Positions 52,440 through 62,576 of a stretch of DNA of 64,000 nt are shown piece by piece. This stretch comes from Streptomyces marokkonensis. GTDB taxonomy: Bacteria > Actinomycetota > Actinomycetes > Streptomycetales > Streptomycetaceae. The stretch covers positions 341,973 to 405,972 of the forward strand of contig NZ_VSKS01000005.1 in assembly GCF_008312835.1 (NCBI RefSeq), read 5' to 3'. The notes beneath the pieces were generated by a model that was not told where the DNA came from, did no database searches, and saw only the letters and a program-made list of their open reading frames with translations. The position numbers and the translations under genes were made by a program. Every line of letters starts with the position of its first letter. Within the stretch, counting starts at the first letter, position 1.

Positions 52440-52904
52440 TCAGTCCTCCCCGTACCGGGGATCCACGGTCTCCGGCGTCAACCCCAGCAGGTCCGCCACC
52501 TGCTCGACCACGACCTCGTGCACAAGCGCCGCCCGCTCGTCACGCCCCTTCGTCCGGATCTCGACCGGCCGCCGGTAGATCACCACCCGCGCAGGCCGCC
52601 CCTCACGAGCGGTCACGGTCCCGCCCAGCGGCACCGCCTCGTCGCTCCACCCCGCTCCCGCCCCCGCTCCCGCCCCGTCCAGCCGCGGAACGTCCAGCAC
52701 GAGGAAATCGATGTCGGCGAGCTGCGGCCACCGCCGCTCGAGCCGTTCCACCGAGTCCTGCACCAGATCCGCGAACGTCTCCGCGCGGCTGGCGGCGAGC
52801 GGCACCTGGGGTGGTGCGATCGGCCCGCGCATGCCCCGGCCGTGGCGATCACGGCGTCGGGGCACGGGGCCGGCGGGACGGGGAGTCACAGGGCTGTCCA
52901 TCAC
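52440..52904 (-). CDS. zincin-like metallopeptidase family protein with altered motif
   Basis: A 154-residue protein of the small actinobacterial metallopeptidase family whose mycobacterial member is Rv3259, also beside whiB2. Core blocks are AETFADLVQDSVERLERRWPQL, IDFLVLDVPRLD, RVVIYRRPVEIR and the C-terminal HEVVVEQVADLLGL. The motif starts HE (H129, E130), but the usual second His of HExxH is Glu (E134), so zinc binding would differ from classical zincins. The first 35 residues are Arg/Pro-rich. GTG 52904 and ATG 52901 are adjacent alternative starts; neither has a clear ribosome site. Confidence 0.82.
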   Translation of the reverse strand: MMDSPVTPRPAGPVPRRRDRHGRGMRGPIAPPQVPLAASRAETFADLVQDSVERLERRWPQLADIDFLVLDVPRLDGAGAGAGAGWSDEAVPLGGTVTAREGRPARVVIYRRPVEIRTKGRDERAALVHEVVVEQVADLLGLTPETVDPRYGED

Positions 52905-53184
52905 AGCGAAGGGTAGTCGTCACGCGGCCGCCCCGCCCGATCCCCACACGCCTTCGCGCCGACCCGAGCGCCATGTCACAACATGACCATTCCGGCCAAG
53001 GTTGGGCTCGTTTCCGTATCCCTCCCGGACCGATGATCTCAAGGCATTTGACGGTGTTTGTGCCAACTGGTGACCGAAATCAGAACCGGCCATCTCCGCC
53101 CACCCGCGCGTAGAACCAGGTCAGCAAGGTAAGCCCAAAGGGGTATGTGGGGCGTTTCACACTACGACACGGTGGAGTGACCTG

Positions 53185-53607
53185 GTGGAGAGTCGTCGCG
53201 GCCCGCTCAAGAGTGCGGTACCGTCCAACATCGTGAGCCCTGTACGTCGCTGTTCGCGCACCGCCTGCGGCCGTCCCGCCGTCGCGACGCTGACGTACGT
53301 CTACGCCGACTCGACCGCGGTCCTCGGCCCCCTCGCCACCTACGCCGAACCCCACTGCTACGACCTGTGCGCCGAGCACTCCGAGCGCCTCACCGCACCG
53401 CGCGGCTGGGAGGTCGTCCGCCTCCTCGACGGCTCGGCCCCGGCCCAGCCCAGTGGTGACGACCTGGAAGCGCTGGCGAACGCGGTGCGCGAGGCGGCCC
53501 GCCCGCAGGAACGAGCGGCCGGAGCCGCCGGCGGTTCCCGCACGGCCGACCCCATGGAGGTCGCACGCCGCGGCCACCTGCGCGTCCTCCGCTCCCCGGA
53601 CAACTAA
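53185..53607 (+). CDS. DUF3499 family protein, possible zinc-binding protein
   Basis: A 140-residue actinobacterial protein of unknown function (Rv3258c type, next to manB in mycobacteria). It has CSRTACGRPAVATLTYVYADS and HCYDLCAEHSERLTAPRGWEVVRL; the two Cys/His clusters look like a zinc site. GTG 53185 follows GGTGGAG with a 7-base gap; GTG 53233 (SPVRRCSR) is where many family members start but lacks a site here. The C-terminal 50 residues are Ala/Arg-rich and variable. It precedes manB by 137 bases on the same strand. Confidence 0.85.
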   Translation: MESRRGPLKSAVPSNIVSPVRRCSRTACGRPAVATLTYVYADSTAVLGPLATYAEPHCYDLCAEHSERLTAPRGWEVVRLLDGSAPAQPSGDDLEALANAVREAARPQERAAGAAGGSRTADPMEVARRGHLRVLRSPDN

Positions 53608-53744
53608 CCCCGTAGTACTCCCCAGTACTCCCCGGACACCAGCCCCCACCCGAGCCGTTCACCGGCCGGTCCGGACACCGGGGCGGGGCGTCACCCCCTA
53701 CGGGTAGTTTGTGGTGACCGACAGGACTTCCGGAAGGGTTGGCC

Positions 53745-55115
53745 GTGGCTGTTGATCTGTCGCAGATCGTGAAGGCGTACGACGTGCGCGGGGTCGTCCC
53801 CGACCAGTGGGACGAGACGCTCGCCGAACTCCTCGGTGCCGCCTTCGCCCGGGTGACCGGCGCGACCGCCATCGTCACCGGTCATGACATGCGACCGTCG
53901 TCCCCCGGCCTGTCGGGCGCGTTCGCGCGCGGAGCGGCGGCCCAGGGCGTCGACGTGACCGAGATCGGCCTGTGCTCGACGGACCAGCTGTACTACGCCT
54001 CGGGCGCCCTGAACCTCCCGGGCGCGATGTTCACGGCCTCGCACAACCCGGCGCGCTACAACGGCATCAAGCTCTGCCGCGCGGGCGCGGCCCCGGTCGG
54101 CCAGGACACGGGCCTGACGGAGATCCGTGAACTCGTCGAGCGGTGGAGCGAGTCGGGCGCCCCCGAGCCGGCCGCCGGCGGACCCGGAACGATCACCCGG
54201 CGCGACACGCTGGACGACTACGCCACGCACCTGCGCTCGCTCGTCGACCTGACGTCCGTCCGCCCCCTGAAGGTCGTCGTCGACGCGGGCAACGGCATGG
54301 GCGGGCACACCGTGCCGACGGTCTTCGCCGGCCTGCCGCTCACCCTCGTCCCGATGTACTTCGAACTCGACGGCACCTTCCCCAACCACGAGGCCAACCC
54401 CCTCGACCCGGCCAACCTCGTCGACCTGCGGAAGCGGGTCCGTGAGGAGGGCGCCGACCTCGGCCTCGCCTTCGACGGCGACGCCGACCGCTGCTTCGTC
54501 GTCGACGAGCGCGGCGAACCGGTCTCCCCGTCGGCGATCACCGCCCTCGTGGCCTCCCGCGAGCTGGCGCGCAACGGCGGCAAGGGCACGATCATCCACA
54601 ACCTGATCACGTCCTGGTCGGTCCCCGAGGTCGTGCGGGAGAACGGCGGCACGCCCGCCCGTACCCGCGTGGGCCACTCCTTCATCAAGGCCGAGATGGC
54701 CAGGAGCGGCGCGATCTTCGGCGGAGAGCACTCCGCCCACTACTACTTCCGCGACTTCTGGAACGCCGACACGGGCATGCTGGCCGCCCTGCACGTCCTC
54801 GCCGCCCTCGGCGGTCAGCAGGGCACCCTCTCCGCGCTGGTCGCCCAGTACGACCGCTACACCGGTTCCGGCGAGATCAACTCCACCGTGGACGACCAGG
54901 CGGCCCGCCTCGCCGCGATCAGAGCCGCGTACGAGGGCCGCGAGGGCATCACCCTGGACGAACTGGACGGCCTGACCGTCATCTCCACCGACTGGTGGTT
55001 CAACGTCCGCCCCTCCAACACGGAACCCCTCCTCCGCCTGAACGCGGAGGCCCGGGACGAGGCGACGATGACGAAGATCCGCGACGAGGCCCTGGCCCTC
55101 ATCAGATCCTCCTGA
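53745..55115 (+). CDS. manB: phosphomannomutase (phosphohexomutase family)
   Basis: A 456-residue enzyme interconverting mannose-6-phosphate and mannose-1-phosphate through a phosphoserine. S99 in MFTASHNPARYNGIK is the phosphorylated residue, FDGDADRC binds Mg, GGEHSAHYYF is the sugar-specificity loop, and VRPSNTEPLLRLN contacts the phosphate. GTG 53745 follows AAGGG at 7 bases. With manA and manC it supplies GDP-mannose for mannosylated lipids, proteins and polymers. The place next to the DUF3499 and SIS genes is conserved in mycobacteria. Confidence 0.95.
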   Translation: MAVDLSQIVKAYDVRGVVPDQWDETLAELLGAAFARVTGATAIVTGHDMRPSSPGLSGAFARGAAAQGVDVTEIGLCSTDQLYYASGALNLPGAMFTASHNPARYNGIKLCRAGAAPVGQDTGLTEIRELVERWSESGAPEPAAGGPGTITRRDTLDDYATHLRSLVDLTSVRPLKVVVDAGNGMGGHTVPTVFAGLPLTLVPMYFELDGTFPNHEANPLDPANLVDLRKRVREEGADLGLAFDGDADRCFVVDERGEPVSPSAITALVASRELARNGGKGTIIHNLITSWSVPEVVRENGGTPARTRVGHSFIKAEMARSGAIFGGEHSAHYYFRDFWNADTGMLAALHVLAALGGQQGTLSALVAQYDRYTGSGEINSTVDDQAARLAAIRAAYEGREGITLDELDGLTVISTDWWFNVRPSNTEPLLRLNAEARDEATMTKIRDEALALIRSS

Positions 55116-55243
55116 CCACGCCACCCACCGTCGCGCCACCCCGGCCGTCGCACCACCCACCGTCGCCCCATCTGCCAACCCCGCCGCCCACCCCTCCACC
55201 GGCGGTACCCTGACCAGCACATCCACCCAGCGAAGGGACCCCC

Positions 55244-55414
55244 ATGCCACTCGAAGCCGGCCTCCTGGAGATCCTCGCCTGCCCGGCCTGCCACTCCCCC
55301 CTCAAGGAGCAGGACGCCGAGCTGATCTGCACCGGCCAGGACTGTGGCCTGGCCTACCCCGTCCGCGACGGCATCCCCGTCCTCCTCGTCGACGAAGCCC
55401 GCCGCCCCGCGTAA
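55244..55414 (+). CDS. Trm112-like zinc-ribbon protein
   Basis: A 56-residue protein, short enough to be missed easily. The sequence [14 protein letters not shown] and [20 protein letters not shown] gives a four-Cys zinc ribbon (C13, C16, C29, C34) and the Trm112 ending. AAGGG lies before ATG 55244. In eukaryotes and archaea, Trm112 stabilises RNA and protein methyltransferases; bacterial stand-alone copies are of unknown role, and no methyltransferase is adjacent. It sits between manB and the SIS gene, in the same direction. Confidence 0.88.
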   Translation: MPLEAGLLEILACPACHSPLKEQDAELICTGQDCGLAYPVRDGIPVLLVDEARRPA

Positions 55415-55502
55415 CCGACGATCCGGCCCGCGTCCGCGCCCGCGGCCCGGTGCCCCGCGCACCGACGCCGCCCCGCCGATCGAAGATCGGAGCCTGCCGC
55501 CC

Positions 55503-56630
55503 ATGCTCGACGAATCGCTTCTCGACTCACCGGAGGGCCTCGCCGAGGCCGACCGCCGCGCCCTGCTCCGCGGCGCCGCCGAAGCCGGCGCCCGCGTCCG
55601 CACCGCCGCGCGGCTCGCCGCCGAGGCCGGCGTCAACGCCCTCAAGCCCGACGGCCGCCCACGCGCGGTGCTGATCGCCGGCCCCGGCGCCGCCGCCACC
55701 CAGACCGCCGACCTCCTCGGCACGCTGGCCGGCGCGGGCAGTCCCGTCACCCGGCTCGCCCCCACCGGCGTCGCCCCCGCCGCGGGAGCCCTGCGCTGGG
55801 AACTGCCCGGCTGGGCCGGCTCCGTCGACCTGCTCCTCATCGCCACCCCGGACGGCACCGAACCGGGCCTGTCCCTGCTCGCCGAGCAGGCGTACCGCCG
55901 CGGCTGCACCGTCGTCGCCGTGGCCCCCGCCCGCACCCCGCTCGCCGAGACGGTGAACGGCTCCGTCGGCATGTTCGTCCCCATGGCCACCGCCCCCTAC
56001 GACCAGGACGAACCCCTCGCCGCCTCCGCCCCCGGCGTCCTGTGGGCGCTGCTCACCCCGCTGCTCGCCCTCCTGGACCGCGCGGGCCTGCTCACCGCCC
56101 CGCCGGACGCCCTGGAGAAGGTCGCCGACCGTCTCGACGGCATCGCCGAACGCTGCGGACCCGCCATCGCGACCTACAGCAACCCCGCCAAGACCCTGGC
56201 CGCCGAACTCGCCGACGCGCTGCCCGTCGTATGGACCGAGGGGGTCTCGGCAGGCCCGGCGGGCCGCCGTTTCGCCGCCGCCCTCGCCGAACTCTCCGGC
56301 ACCCCCGCCGTCGTCGCCGAACTGCCTGAGGCGCTCGCCGCGCACAGCGCGCTGCTCGCCGGCCCGCTCGCCGCCAGCGCGGACCCGGAGGACTTCTTCC
56401 GTGACCGGGTCGAGGAGGCGCCCGCCCTGCACGCGCGTGTGGTGCTGCTCCGCGACCGCCCCATCGGCGGCCTCACCGCCGCCCCCGCCGCCCGTGAACT
56501 GGCGCTCTCCCACGACACCCCGATCAGCGAGCTGGAACCGGAGGAGGGCGGGGAACTGGAGACCCTCGCGGAACTGATCGCCGTCACGGATTTCGCCGCC
56601 GTTTACCTGGCGCTCGCCTCGGGGGCCTGA
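55503..56630 (+). CDS. SIS-domain protein (phosphosugar isomerase-like)
   Basis: A 375-residue protein with two sugar-isomerase-like halves, related to phosphoglucose/phosphomannose isomerase C-terminal domains. VDLLLIATPDGTEPGLSLLAEQAYRRGCTVVAVAP resembles the SIS phosphate-binding fold, and LPVVWTEGVSAGPAGRRFAAALAEL the second half. It lies between manB and manA, like Rv3256c in mycobacteria, so a link to mannose phosphate metabolism is likely, but no catalytic Glu/His is certain. ATG 55503 is preceded by CGGAG about 10 bases upstream. Composition is Ala-rich throughout. Confidence 0.85.
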   Translation: MLDESLLDSPEGLAEADRRALLRGAAEAGARVRTAARLAAEAGVNALKPDGRPRAVLIAGPGAAATQTADLLGTLAGAGSPVTRLAPTGVAPAAGALRWELPGWAGSVDLLLIATPDGTEPGLSLLAEQAYRRGCTVVAVAPARTPLAETVNGSVGMFVPMATAPYDQDEPLAASAPGVLWALLTPLLALLDRAGLLTAPPDALEKVADRLDGIAERCGPAIATYSNPAKTLAAELADALPVVWTEGVSAGPAGRRFAAALAELSGTPAVVAELPEALAAHSALLAGPLAASADPEDFFRDRVEEAPALHARVVLLRDRPIGGLTAAPAARELALSHDTPISELEPEEGGELETLAELIAVTDFAAVYLALASGA

Positions 56631-56721
56631 TCATGCCCGGGTACCGCTGAACGTCCCTCCGCGCAGCCGCACGACACCGCGCGCCCGCACGAGAACCGGC
56701 AGAAGGAACGCAGAGAACCCC

Positions 56722-57873
56722 ATGGACCGCCTCGACAACACCATCCGCCCCTACGCCTGGGGTTCCACCACCGCCATCCCGCGGCTGCTCGGTACCGAAC
56801 CGACCGGCGAGCCGCAGGCGGAGATGTGGATGGGCGCCCATCCCGGCGCACCCTCGCGCACCGGGCGGGGCACCCTCGTCGAGGTCATCGACACCGACCC
56901 GGAGCGGGAACTCGGCCCGGACTCGGTGGCCAGGTTCGGCCCCCGTCTGCCCTTCCTCCTCAAACTCCTCGCCGCCGGCGCCCCCCTCTCCCTGCAGGTC
57001 CACCCCGACCTGGCACAGGCGAAGGAGGGCTACGCGGACGAGGAGAGCCGGGGCGTCCCCGTGACCGCCCCGCACCGCAACTACAAGGACGCCAACCACA
57101 AGCCCGAACTGGTCTGCGCCCTCACGGAGTTCGACGGCCTGTGCGGCTTCCGCGACCCGCTGCGCACCGCCGAGCTGCTCGACGGCCTCGCCGTGGACTC
57201 CCTCAAGCCGTACGTCGACCTGCTGCACGCCCACCCGGAAGAGGCGGCCCTGCGCGAGGTCCTCACCGCGATCCTCACCGCCGACCCCGAGGAGATGGCC
57301 CGCACCGTCACCGAGACGGCCGCCGCCTGCGACCGGCTCGGCGGTGACTACGCCCCGTACGCCGACATCGCCCACCACTACCCGGGCGACCCCGGCGTCA
57401 TCGCCGCGCTGCTCCTCAACCACGTCCGGCTCCAGCCCGGCGAGGCCCTCTTCCTCGGCGCCGGCGTCCCGCACGCCTACCTGAACGGCCTCGGCGTCGA
57501 GATCATGGCCAACTCCGACAACGTCCTGCGCTGCGGCCTGACCCCCAAGCATGTCGACGTCCCCGAACTCCTGCGCATCGTCCGCTTCGAGGCCGGCGAC
57601 CCCGGTGTGCTGCGCCCGGAGGCCGGCCCGGACGGCGAGGAGGTCTACGAGACCCCCATCGACGAGTTCCGCCTCTCCCGCTACGTCCTCCCCGAGGGCG
57701 GCGCGACCCACGACCTCACCCTCACCACCCCGCAGATCCTGCTCTGCACCGCCGGCTCCGTCCGGGCGGGCGAGCACGCACTGGACCCTGGCCGCTCCGT
57801 CTTCGTCCCGGCCGGTGAGCAAGCCGAAGTATCGGGTACCGGAACGCTGTTCAGGGCCACGGTCGTCGCCTGA
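56722..57873 (+). CDS. manA: mannose-6-phosphate isomerase, type I
   Basis: A 383-residue zinc enzyme interconverting fructose-6-phosphate and mannose-6-phosphate. YAWGSTTAIPRLLG begins the protein; PLSLQVHPDLAQAKEGY carries the Gln and His zinc ligands, and DANHKPELVCALTEFDGLCGFR the Glu ligand. FLGAGVPHAYLNGLGVEIMANSDNVLRCGLTPKH is the family signature with the last His. It completes the GDP-mannose route with manB and manC. ATG 56722 has AGAAGGAACGCAGAG upstream. Confidence 0.96.
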   Translation: MDRLDNTIRPYAWGSTTAIPRLLGTEPTGEPQAEMWMGAHPGAPSRTGRGTLVEVIDTDPERELGPDSVARFGPRLPFLLKLLAAGAPLSLQVHPDLAQAKEGYADEESRGVPVTAPHRNYKDANHKPELVCALTEFDGLCGFRDPLRTAELLDGLAVDSLKPYVDLLHAHPEEAALREVLTAILTADPEEMARTVTETAAACDRLGGDYAPYADIAHHYPGDPGVIAALLLNHVRLQPGEALFLGAGVPHAYLNGLGVEIMANSDNVLRCGLTPKHVDVPELLRIVRFEAGDPGVLRPEAGPDGEEVYETPIDEFRLSRYVLPEGGATHDLTLTTPQILLCTAGSVRAGEHALDPGRSVFVPAGEQAEVSGTGTLFRATVVA

Positions 57874-57911
57874 TCACGCCGTGACGGCGACCCGACACGC
57901 CGTCGCCGGAC

Positions 57912-57953
57912 GGGGCTGCAACAATGTCCCACCGTCATAGGACGGGCAGCCCC
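57912..57953 (+). promoter_or_regulatory. stem-loop in the leader of the CDF transporter gene
   Basis: GGGGCTGC (57912-57919) pairs perfectly with GCAGCCCC (57946-57953), with GTCC/GGAC pairing inside. It may be the manA terminator or a leader structure of the next gene, which begins 62 bases on. Confidence 0.45.
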
Positions 57954-58015
57954 CCGGGCGGCGTACGCACACGTGCCCGGACTCCACACGGCGTACGAAG
58001 GGACAACGCGAACAC

Positions 58016-58996
58016 ATGAGCGCGTCAGGCGGCACCAAGGCGATCGTGGCGGCACTCGCCGCCAACCTCGCGATCGCGGTAGCGAAGTTCGTGGCGTTCC
58101 TCTTCAGCGGCTCCTCGTCGATGCTCGCCGAGTCGGTTCACTCGCTCGCCGACTCCGGCAACCAGGCCCTGCTCCTGGTCGGCGGCAAGAGGGCCCGGCG
58201 CCAGGCCACCCCGCAGCACCCCTTCGGCTACGGCCGCGAGCGCTACATCTACGCCTTCCTCGTCTCCATCGTGCTCTTCTCCGTCGGTGGCATGTTCGCC
58301 CTCTACGAGGGCTACGAGAAGATCAAGCACCCGCACGAGCTGACGAACTGGTACTGGCCGGTCGGCGTCCTCGTCTTCGCGATCATCGCCGAGACCTTCT
58401 CCTTCCGCACCGCCATCAAGGAGTCCAACCTCCTGCGCGGCCAGCGCTCCTGGAAGGAGTTCGTCCGCCACTCCAAGGCGCCCGAGCTGCCGGTCGTCCT
58501 CCTGGAGGACCTCGGCGCGCTCGTCGGCCTGATCCTCGCCCTCGGCGGTGTCGGCATGGCCCTGGCCACCGGCGACAGCGTCTGGGACGGCATCGGCACC
58601 CTGTGCATCGGTGTCCTGCTCATCCTGATCGCCCTGGTCCTCGCCGTCGAGACGAAGTCGCTGCTGCTGGGTGAGGCCGCGGGCGCCGAGGAGACCCGGA
58701 AGATCGAGGCCGCCGTCGTCGACGGTGACACCGTCACCCGCATCATCCACATGCGCACCCTCCACATCGGTCCGGAGGAACTGCTGGTCGCCGCGAAGAT
58801 CGCCGTCCGGCACGACGACACCGCCGCCGAGATCGCCTCCGCCATCGACGCCGCCGAGTCCCGCATCCGCGAGGCCGTCCCGATCGCCCGCGTGATCTAC
58901 CTCGAGCCCGACGTCTACAGCGAGACCGAAGCCGCCAAGGGCCCCGACCCCCTGGCCACCCCCGGCGGTCCCGCACCGCACGGCACCGAGCACTAG
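58016..58996 (+). CDS. cation diffusion facilitator transporter, ZnT9-like subgroup
   Basis: A 326-residue metal exporter with about six helices. The first half of the transport site is SVHSLADSGNQALL (H42, D46). The second half, where zinc exporters have HxxxD, reads VVLLEDLGALVG, with E164-D165 and no His, as I recall for SLC30A9/ZnT9-like CDF proteins. HPFGYGRERYIYAF is a family-specific loop. A cytoplasmic ferredoxin-like C-terminal domain covers residues 225-305. The metal is uncertain. It follows manA on the same strand by 142 bases. Confidence 0.9.
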   Translation: MSASGGTKAIVAALAANLAIAVAKFVAFLFSGSSSMLAESVHSLADSGNQALLLVGGKRARRQATPQHPFGYGRERYIYAFLVSIVLFSVGGMFALYEGYEKIKHPHELTNWYWPVGVLVFAIIAETFSFRTAIKESNLLRGQRSWKEFVRHSKAPELPVVLLEDLGALVGLILALGGVGMALATGDSVWDGIGTLCIGVLLILIALVLAVETKSLLLGEAAGAEETRKIEAAVVDGDTVTRIIHMRTLHIGPEELLVAAKIAVRHDDTAAEIASAIDAAESRIREAVPIARVIYLEPDVYSETEAAKGPDPLATPGGPAPHGTEH

Positions 58997-59036
58997 GCGC
59001 ACCGATCACGCGCCGCGCGGAGCGCCCGCGCGGGAC

Positions 59037-60763
<1,727 letters not shown>

Positions 60764-60913
60764 GCCCACGGTCCCACCGCGGGGAGCACGTCCGTGCCCG
60801 GACGCGCTCCCCGGCGGCAGGTCCTCCGAGGCAGGCCCCCGCACCCCCGTGCCGGGGGCCTGCCCCGTTGGCGGACCGGCGACCGGCCCAGCTCGTCACG
60901 ACCCAGGACCCCC

Positions 60914-61528
60914 ATGCCCCGCGGCCGCTATTCGCTCCACGATCCGCACGATCACACCCCCCTCGCGGAAGAGCACTTCCAGTGCGCCCCCGGCCCCTCC
61001 GGCTGGCGCTACGTCTCCCAGCTCACCGCCCCTTCCGGCGATCACCTGGGCTCGGTCGACCTCGCCCTCGACGAACTCGGCCGCCCCATCCGTCTCGAAC
61101 TGCACGCCGCGAGCTGGCAGGTCCGCGGCGCCGCTCTCGACGGCGTCACCTGGGTCCGCACCGACCCCACCGGAACCCATGCCACCGAAGGAAATGTGCG
61201 CGCCCACGCCTTCACCGGCTCGTCGCCCGCCTTCCTCGTCGCCACCGCCCGTCTCCTGCGCCTCACCCCCTCCACAACGGCCACCCGCGTACGCCTCGTC
61301 GCCTTCACGGACCCGGTCCTCGCCCCCCGCACCCTGGACCAGTCCTGGGCGCTGGTGGAAAGAGAAGCACACGCCACTGACAACGGCCCCCTGACCGTGG
61401 ACGAATACCAGGTCACAGCCCTGGACACGGGCGAACAGCACGCCGTGCACCTCGCCGGCGACGTGGTCCTCGCGGCCCCCGGAATCGAGCTCGAAGACCT
61501 CGAATCACCACCGTCGGCCTTCGACTGA
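60914..61528 (+). CDS. conserved protein of unknown function
   Basis: A 204-residue soluble protein I do not recognise. It starts MPRGRYSLHDPHDH and has many beta-type stretches (GWRYVSQLTAPSGDHLGSVDL, LDELGRPIRLELHAASW). There is no signal peptide, helix or known motif. ATG 60914 follows AGGACCCCC. Codon use is normal, so it is a real gene. It follows ahcY by 150 bases and is convergent with the RDD gene. Confidence 0.75.
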   Translation: MPRGRYSLHDPHDHTPLAEEHFQCAPGPSGWRYVSQLTAPSGDHLGSVDLALDELGRPIRLELHAASWQVRGAALDGVTWVRTDPTGTHATEGNVRAHAFTGSSPAFLVATARLLRLTPSTTATRVRLVAFTDPVLAPRTLDQSWALVEREAHATDNGPLTVDEYQVTALDTGEQHAVHLAGDVVLAAPGIELEDLESPPSAFD

Positions 61529-61547
61529 CCAACCGTCCCGAACCCGC

Positions 61548-62483
61548 CTACGCCGGCGGTACGAACCCCGTCGACGGCCGGTCGGCCGACGCCGCCCCGC
61601 CCCGCGGAGCGGTACCCGGATGCGCCGGCGGAACGGACGGCGCTACGACCGGCGGCACGGCCGCGGAAGGACGCACGGGCGGGGCGTCGCCACCCGCGAC
61701 ACCCGCCGCACCGACCTGCCCCCCACCCGCGACGGCCCCGCCGAACGCCCGCCGGGCCTCCCGGGCCTGCCGTTCCTGCACCACCGCCGCCAGATACGCC
61801 GCGGGCGGCACCCCCGGCGGCACCGGCGCCCCCGTACGGTCCGCCAGGTCCGAGGCCAGCCGCTCGGCCATCGACCAGCCGACCTGCGGATCCAGCTGCC
61901 GCATCCGGGTCAGGTACTGACGGACGGCGAGCCACAGACCATCGGGCACCGCCGACAGATCGAGTCCCGAGAAACGTCCCGCCAGCCACGGAGGAGGCGG
62001 CGGCACGAAGTCCGTCCTCCCGGCCGGCACCCGCTCCCGTACGACCAGGGTCCCGGCGAACACGTCCCCGAGCCGCCGACCACGCGCCGAGACCAGCGAG
62101 GCGACGCAGGCCACGACACCGAACGTCATCAGGATCTCGATCACACCGATCAGGCCCCGCACCAGCGCATGCCGGAACCGGATCGGACCGCCGTCGTCCC
62201 GCACCACCCGCAGCCCGCACGCCATCTTCCCGAGCGACCGTCCATGGCTGAGCGTCTCGACCACGATCGGCCCGCCCACCAGCACGAGGACGAACACCGC
62301 GATCGATATCGCCGTCTGCGCCGCCCGGTCCAACGAGGCCGTCGCGGCCACGAGACCAATGGTCACCGCCACGTACACGGCAATGGCCACCGCCAGATCG
62401 AGCAGCACGGCCAGCGCCCTGCTGGGCAGCCTCGCGGGGCGCAGCTCCAGCGCCACCGCCTCGCCCGTCACCAGCTCACTCAC
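61548..62483 (-). CDS. RDD-family membrane protein
   Basis: A 311-residue protein. The RDD domain (about 10-150) has LPSRALAVLLDLAVAIAVYVAV with the R and D residues, LSHGRSLGKMACGLRVVRDDGG and RGRRLGDVFAGTLVVRER, across three to four helices. The cytoplasmic C-terminal half is Pro/Ala-rich. Some RDD proteins act as ion or proton antiporters; others have no known role. GTG 62483 follows AAGGG. It is divergent from the SpoIIM-like gene; this pair is probably functionally linked, as the two families often occur together. Confidence 0.88.
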   Translation of the reverse strand: MSELVTGEAVALELRPARLPSRALAVLLDLAVAIAVYVAVTIGLVAATASLDRAAQTAISIAVFVLVLVGGPIVVETLSHGRSLGKMACGLRVVRDDGGPIRFRHALVRGLIGVIEILMTFGVVACVASLVSARGRRLGDVFAGTLVVRERVPAGRTDFVPPPPPWLAGRFSGLDLSAVPDGLWLAVRQYLTRMRQLDPQVGWSMAERLASDLADRTGAPVPPGVPPAAYLAAVVQERQAREARRAFGGAVAGGGQVGAAGVAGGDAPPVRPSAAVPPVVAPSVPPAHPGTAPRGGAASADRPSTGFVPPA

Positions 62484-62576
62484 GCCCGCCGCCCTTCCCT
62501 GGCCTGCCCCGAACACCGCCAGTCTGCCAAGCTGATGACCCGACCGCCGACGAACAGCCGGGGAGCAGGCACACCG

